Shown piece after piece: positions 52,103 to 59,957 of a stretch of 64,000 bases of DNA; position 1 is the stretch's first letter; each line of letters starts with the position of its first letter. The translations under genes were made by a program, and so were the position numbers. The notes below the pieces were generated by a model. The model did no database searches. It was not told the DNA's origin and saw only the letters and a program-made list of their open reading frames with translations. Source of the DNA: Lentzea xinjiangensis. Its GTDB lineage: Bacteria > Actinomycetota > Actinomycetes > Mycobacteriales > Pseudonocardiaceae. The stretch spans positions 186,001-250,000 of the forward strand of contig NZ_FOFR01000008.1 in the NCBI RefSeq assembly GCF_900110955.1. Reading direction: 5' to 3'.

Positions 52103-52489
52103 GTGATCACCCTCATCAACCCCGCCGGGCTGCCGGAAGTCGACGTCTACCACCAGGTCGCCGTCGCGACCGGGACGAAGACGATCTACGTGGCCGGTCA
52201 GGTCGCCTGGGACGCCGAGCCCGACCTCGCCGTCCAGGTCGAGCAGGCCTACGTGAACGTCCACACCGCGCTCGAGGCCGCCGGGGCGACGTTCGACGAC
52301 CTCGTGAAGGTGACCGTGTACGTCGTGGACTGGACGCCGGACAAGATGCCGCAGCTCCTCGACGGCATCGCCAGGGCGGCGAAGAGGACCGGCAGGACGC
52401 CGGTCCCGCCCGCCACGCTGATCGGCGTGGCCGCGCTGGACGTGCCGGAGCACCTGGTCGAGATCGAGGCCGTCGCCGTGACCGGCTGA
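52103..52489 (+). CDS. RidA-family protein
   Basis: The 128-residue protein has VAVATGTKTIYVAGQVAWDAEPDLAVQVEQAYVNVHTALEAAGATFDDLVKVTVYVVDW and VPPATLIGVAALDVPEHLVEIEAVAV, a YjgF/RidA subunit. The Arg that deaminases reactive imines in true RidA (usually R-x-A or R-x-x-V near the end) is not in its usual place: the motif here is TPVPPATL. It may therefore act on another substrate. GTG start with a GAGCTG-like site. It is controlled with the divergent HxlR gene. Confidence 0.88.
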   Translation: MITLINPAGLPEVDVYHQVAVATGTKTIYVAGQVAWDAEPDLAVQVEQAYVNVHTALEAAGATFDDLVKVTVYVVDWTPDKMPQLLDGIARAAKRTGRTPVPPATLIGVAALDVPEHLVEIEAVAVTG

Positions 52490-52509
52490 TTTACCGCCGG
52501 CCAACCGGC
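52488..52509 (+). repeat. Shared upstream element of the secreted four-Cys genes (copy 2)
   Basis: GATTTACCGCC followed by GGCCAACCGGC begins at the ridA stop and lies 36 bp before the second four-Cys gene. It differs at one base from 45397-45418. Here the stem CCGCCGG-CCAA-CCGGCGG is perfect over seven bases, so it may double as the ridA terminator. Confidence 0.7.
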
Positions 52510-52544
52510 GGGCCCGAGGCTGCCCCTCGAAGAGAGGAGCACCC

Positions 52545-52964
52545 ATGCACAGGACCCTGGCCGCCGGTGCCGTCGCGCTCGCCGTCGCGGGCGTGTTCGG
52601 CGTCGGCACCGGTCATGCCGAGACGAACCCCGCCTGCCCCGGCGCCACCCAGATCGGTTCGACGGCGTACGTCAAGAACGGCACCACGACCGTCGCGTCG
52701 GTCAAGCAGTACGCGGGCTGTGGCAAGAACTACTCGTACATCTACGTGTGGGACTCGTGGATCGCGAGCCACGGCAGGGACTTCGTCCTCCGCACCTACA
52801 TCCTCACCGGGTCGAACGTGACGCACGGGTACAAGACCGGTGCTCGCGGACAGCAGGAGCTGTGGTCCGGTGGAGCGAACACGCTCGACCAGTGCACGCG
52901 CGCGCACGGTGAAGTCGACGGGGACAGCTACTTCCTGTCCGCCAGGACCGGCGAGCGCTGCTGA
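52545..52964 (+). CDS. Secreted four-cysteine protein (paralogue B)
   Basis: The 139-residue protein has a Sec signal (AAGAVALAVAGVFGVGTGHA) and a mature domain clearly related to that at 45438. GATQIGSTAYVKNGTTTVASVKQYAGCGKNYSYIYVWDSW and TLDQCTRAHGEVDGDSYF...ERC keep all four Cys and the YVWDS core. GAGAGGAG precedes the ATG. A terminator follows at 52990. Same unknown family, probably the same secreted role. Confidence 0.87.
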   Translation: MHRTLAAGAVALAVAGVFGVGTGHAETNPACPGATQIGSTAYVKNGTTTVASVKQYAGCGKNYSYIYVWDSWIASHGRDFVLRTYILTGSNVTHGYKTGARGQQELWSGGANTLDQCTRAHGEVDGDSYFLSARTGERC

Positions 52965-52989
52965 GTCCCGTGCGACGCTGACGGTGGTA

Positions 52990-53017
52990 CGCCCGGCCGG
53001 ACCGTGCCGGCCGGGCG
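52990..53017 (+). terminator. Hairpin after the four-Cys gene (copy B)
   Basis: Perfect 11-bp arms CGCCCGGCCGG (52990-53000) and CCGGCCGGGCG (53007-53017) with a 6-nt loop, between two convergent genes. Confidence 0.7.
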
Positions 53018-53022
53018 CGTGT

Positions 53023-53418
53023 TCAGGCGGTGGTACGGCGTCTCGCGCCGCGCATGCCCACGAGGAGCGCCAGCCCCGCCGACAACGCGATACCCGCGCT
53101 CACCACGAGTTGGTTGAGCCAAACGGCGGAGCTGCCGCCATCTCCCGGCCGCAGCGACACGACCAGCAGCCACAGCGCCAGACCGATCGTGATCTGCCGC
53201 AGCAACGGCACGTCCAACGGCGCCATCGCGCGCACCATGCCGAGCAGCATGATCACGACAGCCAGGCCCATGGACACCCAGTAGGGCCGGAAAGCGTGCA
53301 GAGACGCGCCGAAGTGCAGCACCGGTGGCGCCGCGATCAACCACACACCGGCCAGGAAGGCGGCGACACCCGCCCTGCTCTCGGCGGTTCGTCCGTGTAT
53401 GTCCCCCACGGGTGTCAT
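53023..53418 (-). CDS. Small integral membrane protein (SPW-like)
   Basis: The 131-residue protein has four predicted helices (GVAAFLAGVWLIAAPPVLHF, WVSMGLAVVIMLLGMV, ITIGLALWLLVVSL, VVSAGIALSAGLALLVG) and a short Arg-rich tail. The paired layout with 'GVWLIAAP' and 'ALWLLVVS' resembles SPW-repeat proteins. An ATG at 53418 or GTG at 53409 can serve as start. Function unknown. Confidence 0.75.
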   Translation of the reverse strand: MTPVGDIHGRTAESRAGVAAFLAGVWLIAAPPVLHFGASLHAFRPYWVSMGLAVVIMLLGMVRAMAPLDVPLLRQITIGLALWLLVVSLRPGDGGSSAVWLNQLVVSAGIALSAGLALLVGMRGARRRTTA

Positions 53419-53508
53419 TCTCGCCTGTGGCGAACCTCCAGGGAACACCCTGTTCGTTCCCGGTACACCTGTCCGCGTGCCGGGCCGGGGATGGCTAGGG
53501 TCTCCGCC

Positions 53509-54171
53509 ATGATCGAGTCGTCCGCGCTGCACGACACCAGGGCCGCCTACGACGCCGTCGCCGGCCTGTACGCCGAGCTCTTCAGCGACGTTCTCACGAC
53601 CCTGCCGCTGGAACGCGCGATGCTGGCCGCGTTCGCCGAACTGGTGAGCGCGCAGGGCGCCGGACCGGTCGCCGATCTCGGCTGCGGTCCCGGCCACGTG
53701 ACAGCGCACCTCGACGGCCTGGGAGTCGAGGCCTTCGGCGTCGACCTGTCCCCGGAGATGGTCGCCCTGGCCCGCGAAGCGCATCCGCACCTGCGGTTCG
53801 ACGAGGGGTCGATGACCGCACTCGACCTCGCCGACGGCGTCCTCGGCGGCATCCTCGCGTACTTCTCCGTCATCCACACCCCGCCGCGGGACCTGCCGGT
53901 CGTGTTCGCGGAGTTCGCGCGGGTGCTGGCACCGGGCGGGCACGTGCTGCTCGGCTTCTTCGCCGGCGACGACCCGGTGCCGCAGCCGTTCGACCACAAG
54001 GTCGCCCTCGCCTACCGCTGGGCGCCCGACAGCATCGCGGACCTGGTGCGCCAGGCCGGTTTCGCCGAGGTCGCCAGGGTGCAGCGCGAGCCCCACGACG
54101 GCGAGCGGCCGTTCCGGCAGGCCCTCCTCCTCGCCCGCAAGGCCTGTGGAGAACCCGTGCAGATCCCGTGA
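53509..54171 (+). CDS. Class I SAM-dependent methyltransferase
   Basis: The 220-residue protein has motif I VADLGCGPGHVTAHL (about 54-68), then AFGVDLSPEMVALAREAHP, FDEGSMTALDLADGVLGGILAYFSVIH, and LAPGGHVLLGFF. This is a standard small-molecule methyltransferase of the UbiE-like type. Substrate unknown. It lies 52 bp before the flavoprotein gene on the same strand and could be co-transcribed with it. Confidence 0.9.
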   Translation: MIESSALHDTRAAYDAVAGLYAELFSDVLTTLPLERAMLAAFAELVSAQGAGPVADLGCGPGHVTAHLDGLGVEAFGVDLSPEMVALAREAHPHLRFDEGSMTALDLADGVLGGILAYFSVIHTPPRDLPVVFAEFARVLAPGGHVLLGFFAGDDPVPQPFDHKVALAYRWAPDSIADLVRQAGFAEVARVQREPHDGERPFRQALLLARKACGEPVQIP

Positions 54172-54223
54172 AGGTGTTGCGGGAAGACGGGATCCGCGGC
54201 ACCGGCCGGTTCTACCGTCGGGC

Positions 54224-55255
54224 ATGGACACCGTGGACGTGCTCGTCGTCGGAGCCGGGCTGGCCGGCCTGAACACCGCGCGCCTGCTCGCCGGGGCAGG
54301 CCTCGACGTGGCTGTGTGCGAACGCAGGACGAGCCTCGAGACAGGCATCCGCACGACCGGCATCTTCGTGCGACGCACGCTGACCGACTACGAGCTGCCG
54401 CACCTGGGGCCCGCGGTCCGCCGCGTGCTGCTCCACCCGCCCTCGCTCCGCTCACCGGTCGAGCTGGTCAGCTCCCGCGACGAGTTCCGGGTGGGCGACA
54501 TGGCCGGCATCTACGCCAGGGCCGTCGAGGACGCCGAACGCGCCGGGGCACGGGTGCGCCTGAACGCCGGTTACCCGGCCAAGGCGACCAAGGCGCGCTT
54601 CACCATCGGCGCGGACGGCGCGCGCTCCACGGTCGCGCGCGAACTCGGGCTCGACGTGAACCGGCAGCTCATCACCGGGATCGAGGAGGTCTACCCGGTC
54701 AGGACCGGCGCCACGCCGACGTTCCACTGCGTCGTGGACCCAGGCCTCGCCCCCGGCTACATCGCGTGGGTGGTCGACGACGGCGAGCACGCGCACGTGG
54801 GACTCGCCGGGCGCGCCGACCGCTTCACCGCGCCGCTCCCCCAGCTCCTGCAACGGTTCCGCGACAGCTTCCCGACGCCGGCGCCGGCCGGTCCGGTCAG
54901 GCGCAGGGGCGGCCCCATCCCGGTCGGCGGGCTGCTGCGCCGGATCGTCTCACGGGAAGGGCTGCTGGTCGGTGACGCGGCGGGCGCGGTCTCCCCGCTC
55001 ACGGCCGGTGGGCTCGACCCGTGCCTGCGGATGTCCGAGCTCGCGGCGTCGGTCACGTTCGACTACCTGCGCAGCGGCAACAGGTACGTGCTGGAGCACT
55101 ACGACGGCGCCGCGCTGCGACGCCGTCATCTCCTCCGCTCACAGCTACGGCGCGGGCTGTCGCTCGTGCGTCAGCCGAGCATCGCCGAACTGGCGTTCAG
55201 CGCGTTGCGCACGCCGATCGGCAAGGCCGTGGCGAAGCGGATCCTGTTCACCTAG
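54224..55255 (+). CDS. Geranylgeranyl-reductase-family flavoprotein
   Basis: The 343-residue protein has the FAD motif VDVLVVGAGLAGLNTARLLAGAGLDVAVCERR (4-35), FTIGADGARSTVARELGL, and GLLVGDAAGAVSPLTAGGLDPCLRMSELAA, the GGR-family GD motif region. Such enzymes reduce isoprenoid double bonds, but related ones act as general oxidoreductases, so the substrate is uncertain. A perfect terminator hairpin begins at the base after its stop codon. Confidence 0.82.
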   Translation: MDTVDVLVVGAGLAGLNTARLLAGAGLDVAVCERRTSLETGIRTTGIFVRRTLTDYELPHLGPAVRRVLLHPPSLRSPVELVSSRDEFRVGDMAGIYARAVEDAERAGARVRLNAGYPAKATKARFTIGADGARSTVARELGLDVNRQLITGIEEVYPVRTGATPTFHCVVDPGLAPGYIAWVVDDGEHAHVGLAGRADRFTAPLPQLLQRFRDSFPTPAPAGPVRRRGGPIPVGGLLRRIVSREGLLVGDAAGAVSPLTAGGLDPCLRMSELAASVTFDYLRSGNRYVLEHYDGAALRRRHLLRSQLRRGLSLVRQPSIAELAFSALRTPIGKAVAKRILFT

Positions 55256-55287
55256 GACCACCGGGACGCGACCGCGTCCCGGTGGTC
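55256..55287 (+). terminator. Perfect 14-bp terminator hairpin
   Basis: Arms GACCACCGGGACGC (55256-55269) and GCGTCCCGGTGGTC (55274-55287) with a GACC loop begin directly after the TAG stop. It separates this gene from the convergent GH2 gene. Confidence 0.85.
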
Positions 55288-55313
55288 ATCGGCTGATCAA
55301 CAGCGGTTCTTCC

Positions 55314-58037
55314 CTACGGCACCCACGGCGCGCTCACGGCCCAGCTCACGTCCTGGCTGTACGAGGCGGGGTTGTCGTACGCGTGTGCGCCGCCGTTCGA
55401 GGCGACCCAGACCTCCTCCTGGTAGTGCCGCATGTTCGTGCCCAGCTCGTTGAACGACTCCAGCCGCACACCACCCGTGCCCTGCTGGGCGCAGAACGTC
55501 GCGTCGCGGCGGAAGATGTCCGTGTTGTCGTTCGTGGCGAGGCGGACGCGGAAGTCCGCGTGCCGCAGGTACTGGTTCGGGAAGTTGCGGGCCTCGAGCG
55601 AGTAGCAGGTCGGGTCGGCGAGCCCGCGCCGGACGACGAACGTGGCGTCCGACTTCAGCAGGCCGTCGCTGGAGCTCGTCACGACGTCCGTGCGCGCCAG
55701 CGCGTCGCGGTGCCGCAGGTAGCGGTCCGTGAAGCCGGGCGAGGTCACCCGGAACGACCGGGCCTGGTCCAGCGGCAGTTCCGCGCCGCTGCGCCACAAC
55801 GCGAAGCCGATCGCCCACGTCGTGTCGGCGGCGAAGGAGCTCGCGGTGTCCCAGGGGTTCGGGCCGCCGCTGCGGGCCAGGTAGACGTTCGAGTTGTAGT
55901 GCCGCACGAACGCACCGCGCACGTTGTACGACTCCAGCGCGGTACCGCCGGATCCTTCCCTCGGGCAGAACGTGGCGTCGGCGCGGAACAGGCTCGTGCC
56001 GTCGTTCACGTCCTTGCGGACGACGGAGTTGCTGTGCCTGAGGAACTCACCGGGGAAGTTCCTCGACTCGAACGACACGCAGGCCGCGTCGGCGAGACCC
56101 GGACGCACGTGGAACGTGGCGTCCAACCGGCCCAGATCGGTGTTGATCACGTCGGTGCGCGCCGTTCCGCCCGTGTGGCGCAGGTAGCGATCGGTGTAGC
56201 CGGAGGTCGTGACGCGCAGCGACACCACGTCGTCCGGTCCCACCGCCGTGCCGCGGGCGATGGCGAGCACCTTCAGGTTGATGTCCCGCACCCGCGACTC
56301 GGTCATCTTCAGAACGCGGCGGTCGTAGGTGTAGAAGCCGTTGACCTCGTTCTCCACGTCGTAGGGCTCGGTGTAGACCGACGCGGACAATCCGCGCGTG
56401 TGGACCAGTCGCGCGACCTGCTTCGCGACCTCCTCGTACCGCTTGGTGAGCGACTGCTCGTCGGGGTACAGGGCTCCGTAGGCGAACCCCGCGCCCGGCT
56501 GGTACTCGTGACCGACGATCCTGCGCCCCAGGCCGCCGAACTCGCCGAGCACCGCGACCCTGGTGCTGTCGGGCGGGCGGGTGGCGGTCGTGATCTGGTA
56601 GTGGTGGTCGTCGATCACGTCGCCGTTGCCCGGATCGGGATCGGAGACGCAGCAGTTGGAGCCGGAGTTGTGGTTGATCAGGCGGGTGTTGTCGATCGAG
56701 CGGACGAGGTCGACGATCCGGCCCGCGTCGTACTCGCCCCAGCCCTCGTTGAACGGCACCCACTGCACGATCGAGGTGATGCCCTTGAGCTGGTCGACCA
56801 TCCGGCGCAGCTCGGACTCGAAGTGGGTGCGGCCGTTCGGGACCTCGTCGACCGCGTCGAGCGAGGGCATGTCCTGCCAGACCAGCAGGCCGATCCGGTC
56901 GGCGTGGTAGAACCAGCGCGCCGGCTCGACCTTGATGTGCTTGCGGACCATGTTGAAGCCCAACGCCTTCTGGCGTTCGAGGTCCCACCGCAGCGCCGCG
57001 TCGGTCGGCGCGGTGTAGATGCCGTCCGGCCAGTAGCCCTGGTCGAGCGTGCCCTGCTGGAAGACGAACTTCCCGTTCAGCAACGGCCGCATGACGCCGC
57101 CGACCACCGCCTTGCCGAGCGAGCGCATGCCGAAGTAGCCGGTGGCGGAGTCCCCGCTGCCCAGCGTCACGCGCAGGTCGTAGAGGAACGGGTCGTCCGG
57201 CGACCACAGCCGGGCGTTGGGCACCGGGACGCGCAGGGAGGTGCCGGTCGTGCCGGTCTGCCTGCCGACCACCTGCCCGCCGCTGAGCACCTCGGCGGTG
57301 ACGCTCTGGCCCGCCGTGCCCTGCACGACCAGGTCGAGTGCGCCCGCGCCGACGTTCGGCGTGGTGTCGAGGCGCGTGATGTGCGCGCCGCGCACCGGTT
57401 CCAGCCACACCGTCTGCCAGATGCCGGACGCGGCGGTGTAGAAGATCCCGCTCGGGTCGCGGCGCTGCTTGCCGATGGGGTAGCGGCTGCCGTCGACCGG
57501 CGAGTGGACGCCGACGACGATCTCGTTCGTGCCCCCGTTGAGCGCGGAGGTGATGTCGAACGAGAACGCGTCGAAGCCGCCCGTGTGCGCGCCGACCTGC
57601 CTGCCGTTGACCCAGACCCTCGTCTCCCAGGTGACCGCGCCGAAGTTGAGCTTCACCTGGCGACCGTTCCAGGTGGACGGCACGGTGAAGGTGCGGCGGT
57701 AGAACATGTTGTCCTCGTGCCGCTTGATGCCCGACAGAGCGGACTCGATCGGGTACGGCACGAGGACGCCTTCGGGCAAGGGCCTGCCGATCGGCGGGTT
57801 GCTCAGGTTCGGTGCCCCGGCGAACTCCCAGACACCGTTGAGGTTCTGCCACTCTGGTCGCTGGAGCTGGGGCCTCGGGTACTCGGGCAGGGCGTTGGCC
57901 GGCGACACCTGGGAGGTCCAGGGGGTCGCCAGCGGAGGGGTCTTGGGGACCCACTCCACCGCGTGGGCCGCTGTCGGCGTGATGAAGGTGGCGGTGATCA
58001 GGGTTCCGACCAACACGCCCAGGACGCGTCTGGTCAT
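55314..58037 (-). CDS. Secreted GH2 glycosidase with two AbfB (CBM42) domains
   Basis: The 907-residue protein starts at an ATG with GGAGAG upstream and a Sec signal (LVGTLITATFITPTAAHA). The GH2 jelly-roll (NLNGVWEFAG...NGRQVGAHTGGFDAFSFD), Ig-like and TIM-barrel domains run to about 600. The acid/base Glu is in NEGWGEYD (near 430) and the nucleophile Glu in VLGEFGGLG (near 498). Two AbfB repeats follow (about 606-745 and 759-907), each with a TSGYTDRYLRH/RNFPxxYLRH pattern. AbfB binds arabinofuranose-type side chains. GH2 activities include beta-galactosidase, beta-glucuronidase and beta-galactofuranosidase. The furanose-type CBM and the YtfQ-like transporter make a galactofuranosidase plausible, but this is inference. 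Confidence 0.87.
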   Translation of the reverse strand: MTRRVLGVLVGTLITATFITPTAAHAVEWVPKTPPLATPWTSQVSPANALPEYPRPQLQRPEWQNLNGVWEFAGAPNLSNPPIGRPLPEGVLVPYPIESALSGIKRHEDNMFYRRTFTVPSTWNGRQVKLNFGAVTWETRVWVNGRQVGAHTGGFDAFSFDITSALNGGTNEIVVGVHSPVDGSRYPIGKQRRDPSGIFYTAASGIWQTVWLEPVRGAHITRLDTTPNVGAGALDLVVQGTAGQSVTAEVLSGGQVVGRQTGTTGTSLRVPVPNARLWSPDDPFLYDLRVTLGSGDSATGYFGMRSLGKAVVGGVMRPLLNGKFVFQQGTLDQGYWPDGIYTAPTDAALRWDLERQKALGFNMVRKHIKVEPARWFYHADRIGLLVWQDMPSLDAVDEVPNGRTHFESELRRMVDQLKGITSIVQWVPFNEGWGEYDAGRIVDLVRSIDNTRLINHNSGSNCCVSDPDPGNGDVIDDHHYQITTATRPPDSTRVAVLGEFGGLGRRIVGHEYQPGAGFAYGALYPDEQSLTKRYEEVAKQVARLVHTRGLSASVYTEPYDVENEVNGFYTYDRRVLKMTESRVRDINLKVLAIARGTAVGPDDVVSLRVTTSGYTDRYLRHTGGTARTDVINTDLGRLDATFHVRPGLADAACVSFESRNFPGEFLRHSNSVVRKDVNDGTSLFRADATFCPREGSGGTALESYNVRGAFVRHYNSNVYLARSGGPNPWDTASSFAADTTWAIGFALWRSGAELPLDQARSFRVTSPGFTDRYLRHRDALARTDVVTSSSDGLLKSDATFVVRRGLADPTCYSLEARNFPNQYLRHADFRVRLATNDNTDIFRRDATFCAQQGTGGVRLESFNELGTNMRHYQEEVWVASNGGAHAYDNPASYSQDVSWAVSAPWVP

Positions 58038-58044
58038 GGCTCTC

Positions 58045-59004
58045 CTATCTCCGGAGGACTCGTTGCAGGACAACGACGACGAGCAGGAAGACGCCGCTGA
58101 CCACTGACTGGTAGTTGCTGTCGAGCGTGCCGATCTGGTTGATGACGTTCTGGATGACCTTGATCAGGGCGACGCCGATCACGGTGCCGAGCACCGTGCC
58201 CATGCCGCCGGTCAGCAGCGTGCCGCCGATGACGACGACCGCGATGGCGTCCAGTTCCAGGCCGACGCCGATGACGGTGACGCCGGACTGCAGGTAAGCG
58301 GCGGTCAGGGCGCCGGCGAGACCCGCCAGCGTGCCGCTCGCCGTGTAGACGATGATCTTGGTTTTGGCGAGGGGGACGCCCATCAGGACCGCCGACTGCT
58401 CGGCGCCACCGGTCGCGAACACGTTCTGCCCGAAGCTGGTGCGGTTCAGGACGACACCACCCAGGACGCAGAGCACGGCCGCGATGAAGATCGGGTAGCC
58501 GAACCCGAAGACCGTGCCGCGACCCAGTTCGACGAACGCGCTGTCCGCCGCGATCTGGTAGGTGTTGGCGCCTTCGTCGGTGATGACGAGCAGCAGACCC
58601 CGTGCGAACAACAGCGACGCCAACGTGACGATGAACGGCGCCATGCTCGTGCGGGCGATCAGCAGCCCGTTGACCAGACCGATGAGACCGCAGACCACCA
58701 GCGGCAGCAACAACGCCACCAGGAACCCGTGCTGGGAGCCCCAGGCGGCGAGCACGCCGCCCAGGGCGTAGACCGAGCCGACGGACAGGTCGATGCCACC
58801 GGTGATGATCACGAACGTCATGCCGAGCGCGATCACGGCGAGGAACGAGCCCTGCAGGGCGAGGTCGCGCAGGTTGTCGGGACTGCCGAAGCGCGGGAAC
58901 ACCAGCCACGACACCGCGACCATGAGCACGAGCGCGACGGCGGCGCCTTGGCGTTGCAGGACCTTGGTCCTCGCCGCCGCCGTCCGGGTGGTCGTCATGG
59001 TCAT
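58045..59004 (-). CDS. Sugar ABC transporter permease (YjfF-like)
   Basis: The 319-residue membrane protein belongs to the RbsC/YjfF permease family (DUF-type BPD_transp_2): FLAVIALGMTFVIITGGIDLSVGSVYAL, NGLLIARTSMAPFIVTLASLLFARGLLLVIT, and LDAIAVVVIGGTLLTGGMGTVLGTVIGVALIKVI. It ends seven bases before the GH2 gene begins and its ATG overlaps the preceding permease by four bases. With its partner it forms the pore of a furanose/pentose importer. Confidence 0.92.
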   Translation of the reverse strand: MTMTTTRTAAARTKVLQRQGAAVALVLMVAVSWLVFPRFGSPDNLRDLALQGSFLAVIALGMTFVIITGGIDLSVGSVYALGGVLAAWGSQHGFLVALLLPLVVCGLIGLVNGLLIARTSMAPFIVTLASLLFARGLLLVITDEGANTYQIAADSAFVELGRGTVFGFGYPIFIAAVLCVLGGVVLNRTSFGQNVFATGGAEQSAVLMGVPLAKTKIIVYTASGTLAGLAGALTAAYLQSGVTVIGVGLELDAIAVVVIGGTLLTGGMGTVLGTVIGVALIKVIQNVINQIGTLDSNYQSVVSGVFLLVVVVLQRVLRR

Positions 59005-59957
59005 CGGCGCTCCCGTGCCACGTACACGGCGGCGATGATGATCGCGGCCTGGATCATCTGCGCGATCGAGTCGGGCAGGTTGTGCTTGATCAGCGTGGCC
59101 CGGACGAGCTGCATGAGGACCACGCCGAACACCGTGCCGAGCACCCGGACCTTGCCGCCGGTGAGCGGGGTGCCGCCGACGACCACCGCGGTGATCGCGG
59201 ACAGCTCCATGAGCAGGCCCATGTCGGCCGGGTCGCTCGCGCCGAGGCGGGAGGTGGCCAGCACACCGGCGACCGCCGCGAGGACGCCCGTGATGGCGTA
59301 GACGCCGATCAGCACCCGGTTCACCGGCAGCCCGGCGAGGGTGGCGGCCTTGCGGTTGCCGCCGACCGCGACGAGCTGCCGGCCGAACGTCGTGCGGTTG
59401 GTGAGCGCCGCCACCGCGAGCGCCAGCACGCCCGCGATCAGCACGCTGATCGGGGCGCCCGCCACCTCGCCGGTGCCGAGCTCCAGGAACGCCTGGTCGT
59501 GGAGCTGCACGAGCTGGCCGTCCGCGATCACCAGCGCCAGTCCCCGGCCGCCGACCAGCAGGGCGAGGGTGGCGACGATCGGCTGGATGCCGACCTTGGC
59601 GACCAGGAAGCCGTTGAACGCTCCCGCGAGCAGGCCGACCGCGAGCGCCATCGTGATCGCGACGAGCGGACCGGCGCCGAGGTAGAGCGGGATGATCGCG
59701 GCGGCCAGCGCCATGACCGCGCCGACGCTGAGGTCGACGCCCTCGGTGCCGATCACGAGCGCCATGCCGAGCGCGACGATCAGGACCGGCGCGGCCTGCA
59801 CGAGCTGGGTCGTGAAGTTGCCCAGCGTCAGGAAGTTGGCCGTGAACAGGGCGTTGAACAGCAGCAGGACGCCGACGGCGACGTAGACGCCGTTGTCCTG
59901 CAACCAGCGCCTCCTGGCGGCTGTCCCGCCGGCTGTTCTAGTGGCTGTCAGCGTCAT
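59001..59957 (-). CDS. Sugar ABC transporter permease (YtfT-like)
   Basis: The 318-residue permease has APVLIVALGMALVIGTEGVDLSVGAVMALAAAI, FNGFLVAKVGIQPIVATLALLVGGRGLALVIADG, and LSAITAVVVGGTPLTGGKVRVLGTVFGVVLMQLV. It is the partner of the gene at 58045. Two distinct permeases next to one double ATPase is the arrangement of the ytfR-ytfT-yjfF galactofuranose importer. It overlaps the ATPase end by 20 bp. Confidence 0.92.
   Translation of the reverse strand: MTLTATRTAGGTAARRRWLQDNGVYVAVGVLLLFNALFTANFLTLGNFTTQLVQAAPVLIVALGMALVIGTEGVDLSVGAVMALAAAIIPLYLGAGPLVAITMALAVGLLAGAFNGFLVAKVGIQPIVATLALLVGGRGLALVIADGQLVQLHDQAFLELGTGEVAGAPISVLIAGVLALAVAALTNRTTFGRQLVAVGGNRKAATLAGLPVNRVLIGVYAITGVLAAVAGVLATSRLGASDPADMGLLMELSAITAVVVGGTPLTGGKVRVLGTVFGVVLMQLVRATLIKHNLPDSIAQMIQAAIIIAAVYVARERR

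Noticed and set aside
54972..58100. A 1042-codon rightward open frame
   Set aside because: It lies antisense to the GH2 gene, whose protein has a signal peptide, catalytic motifs and CBM42 repeats. The long frame is a product of high third-position GC.
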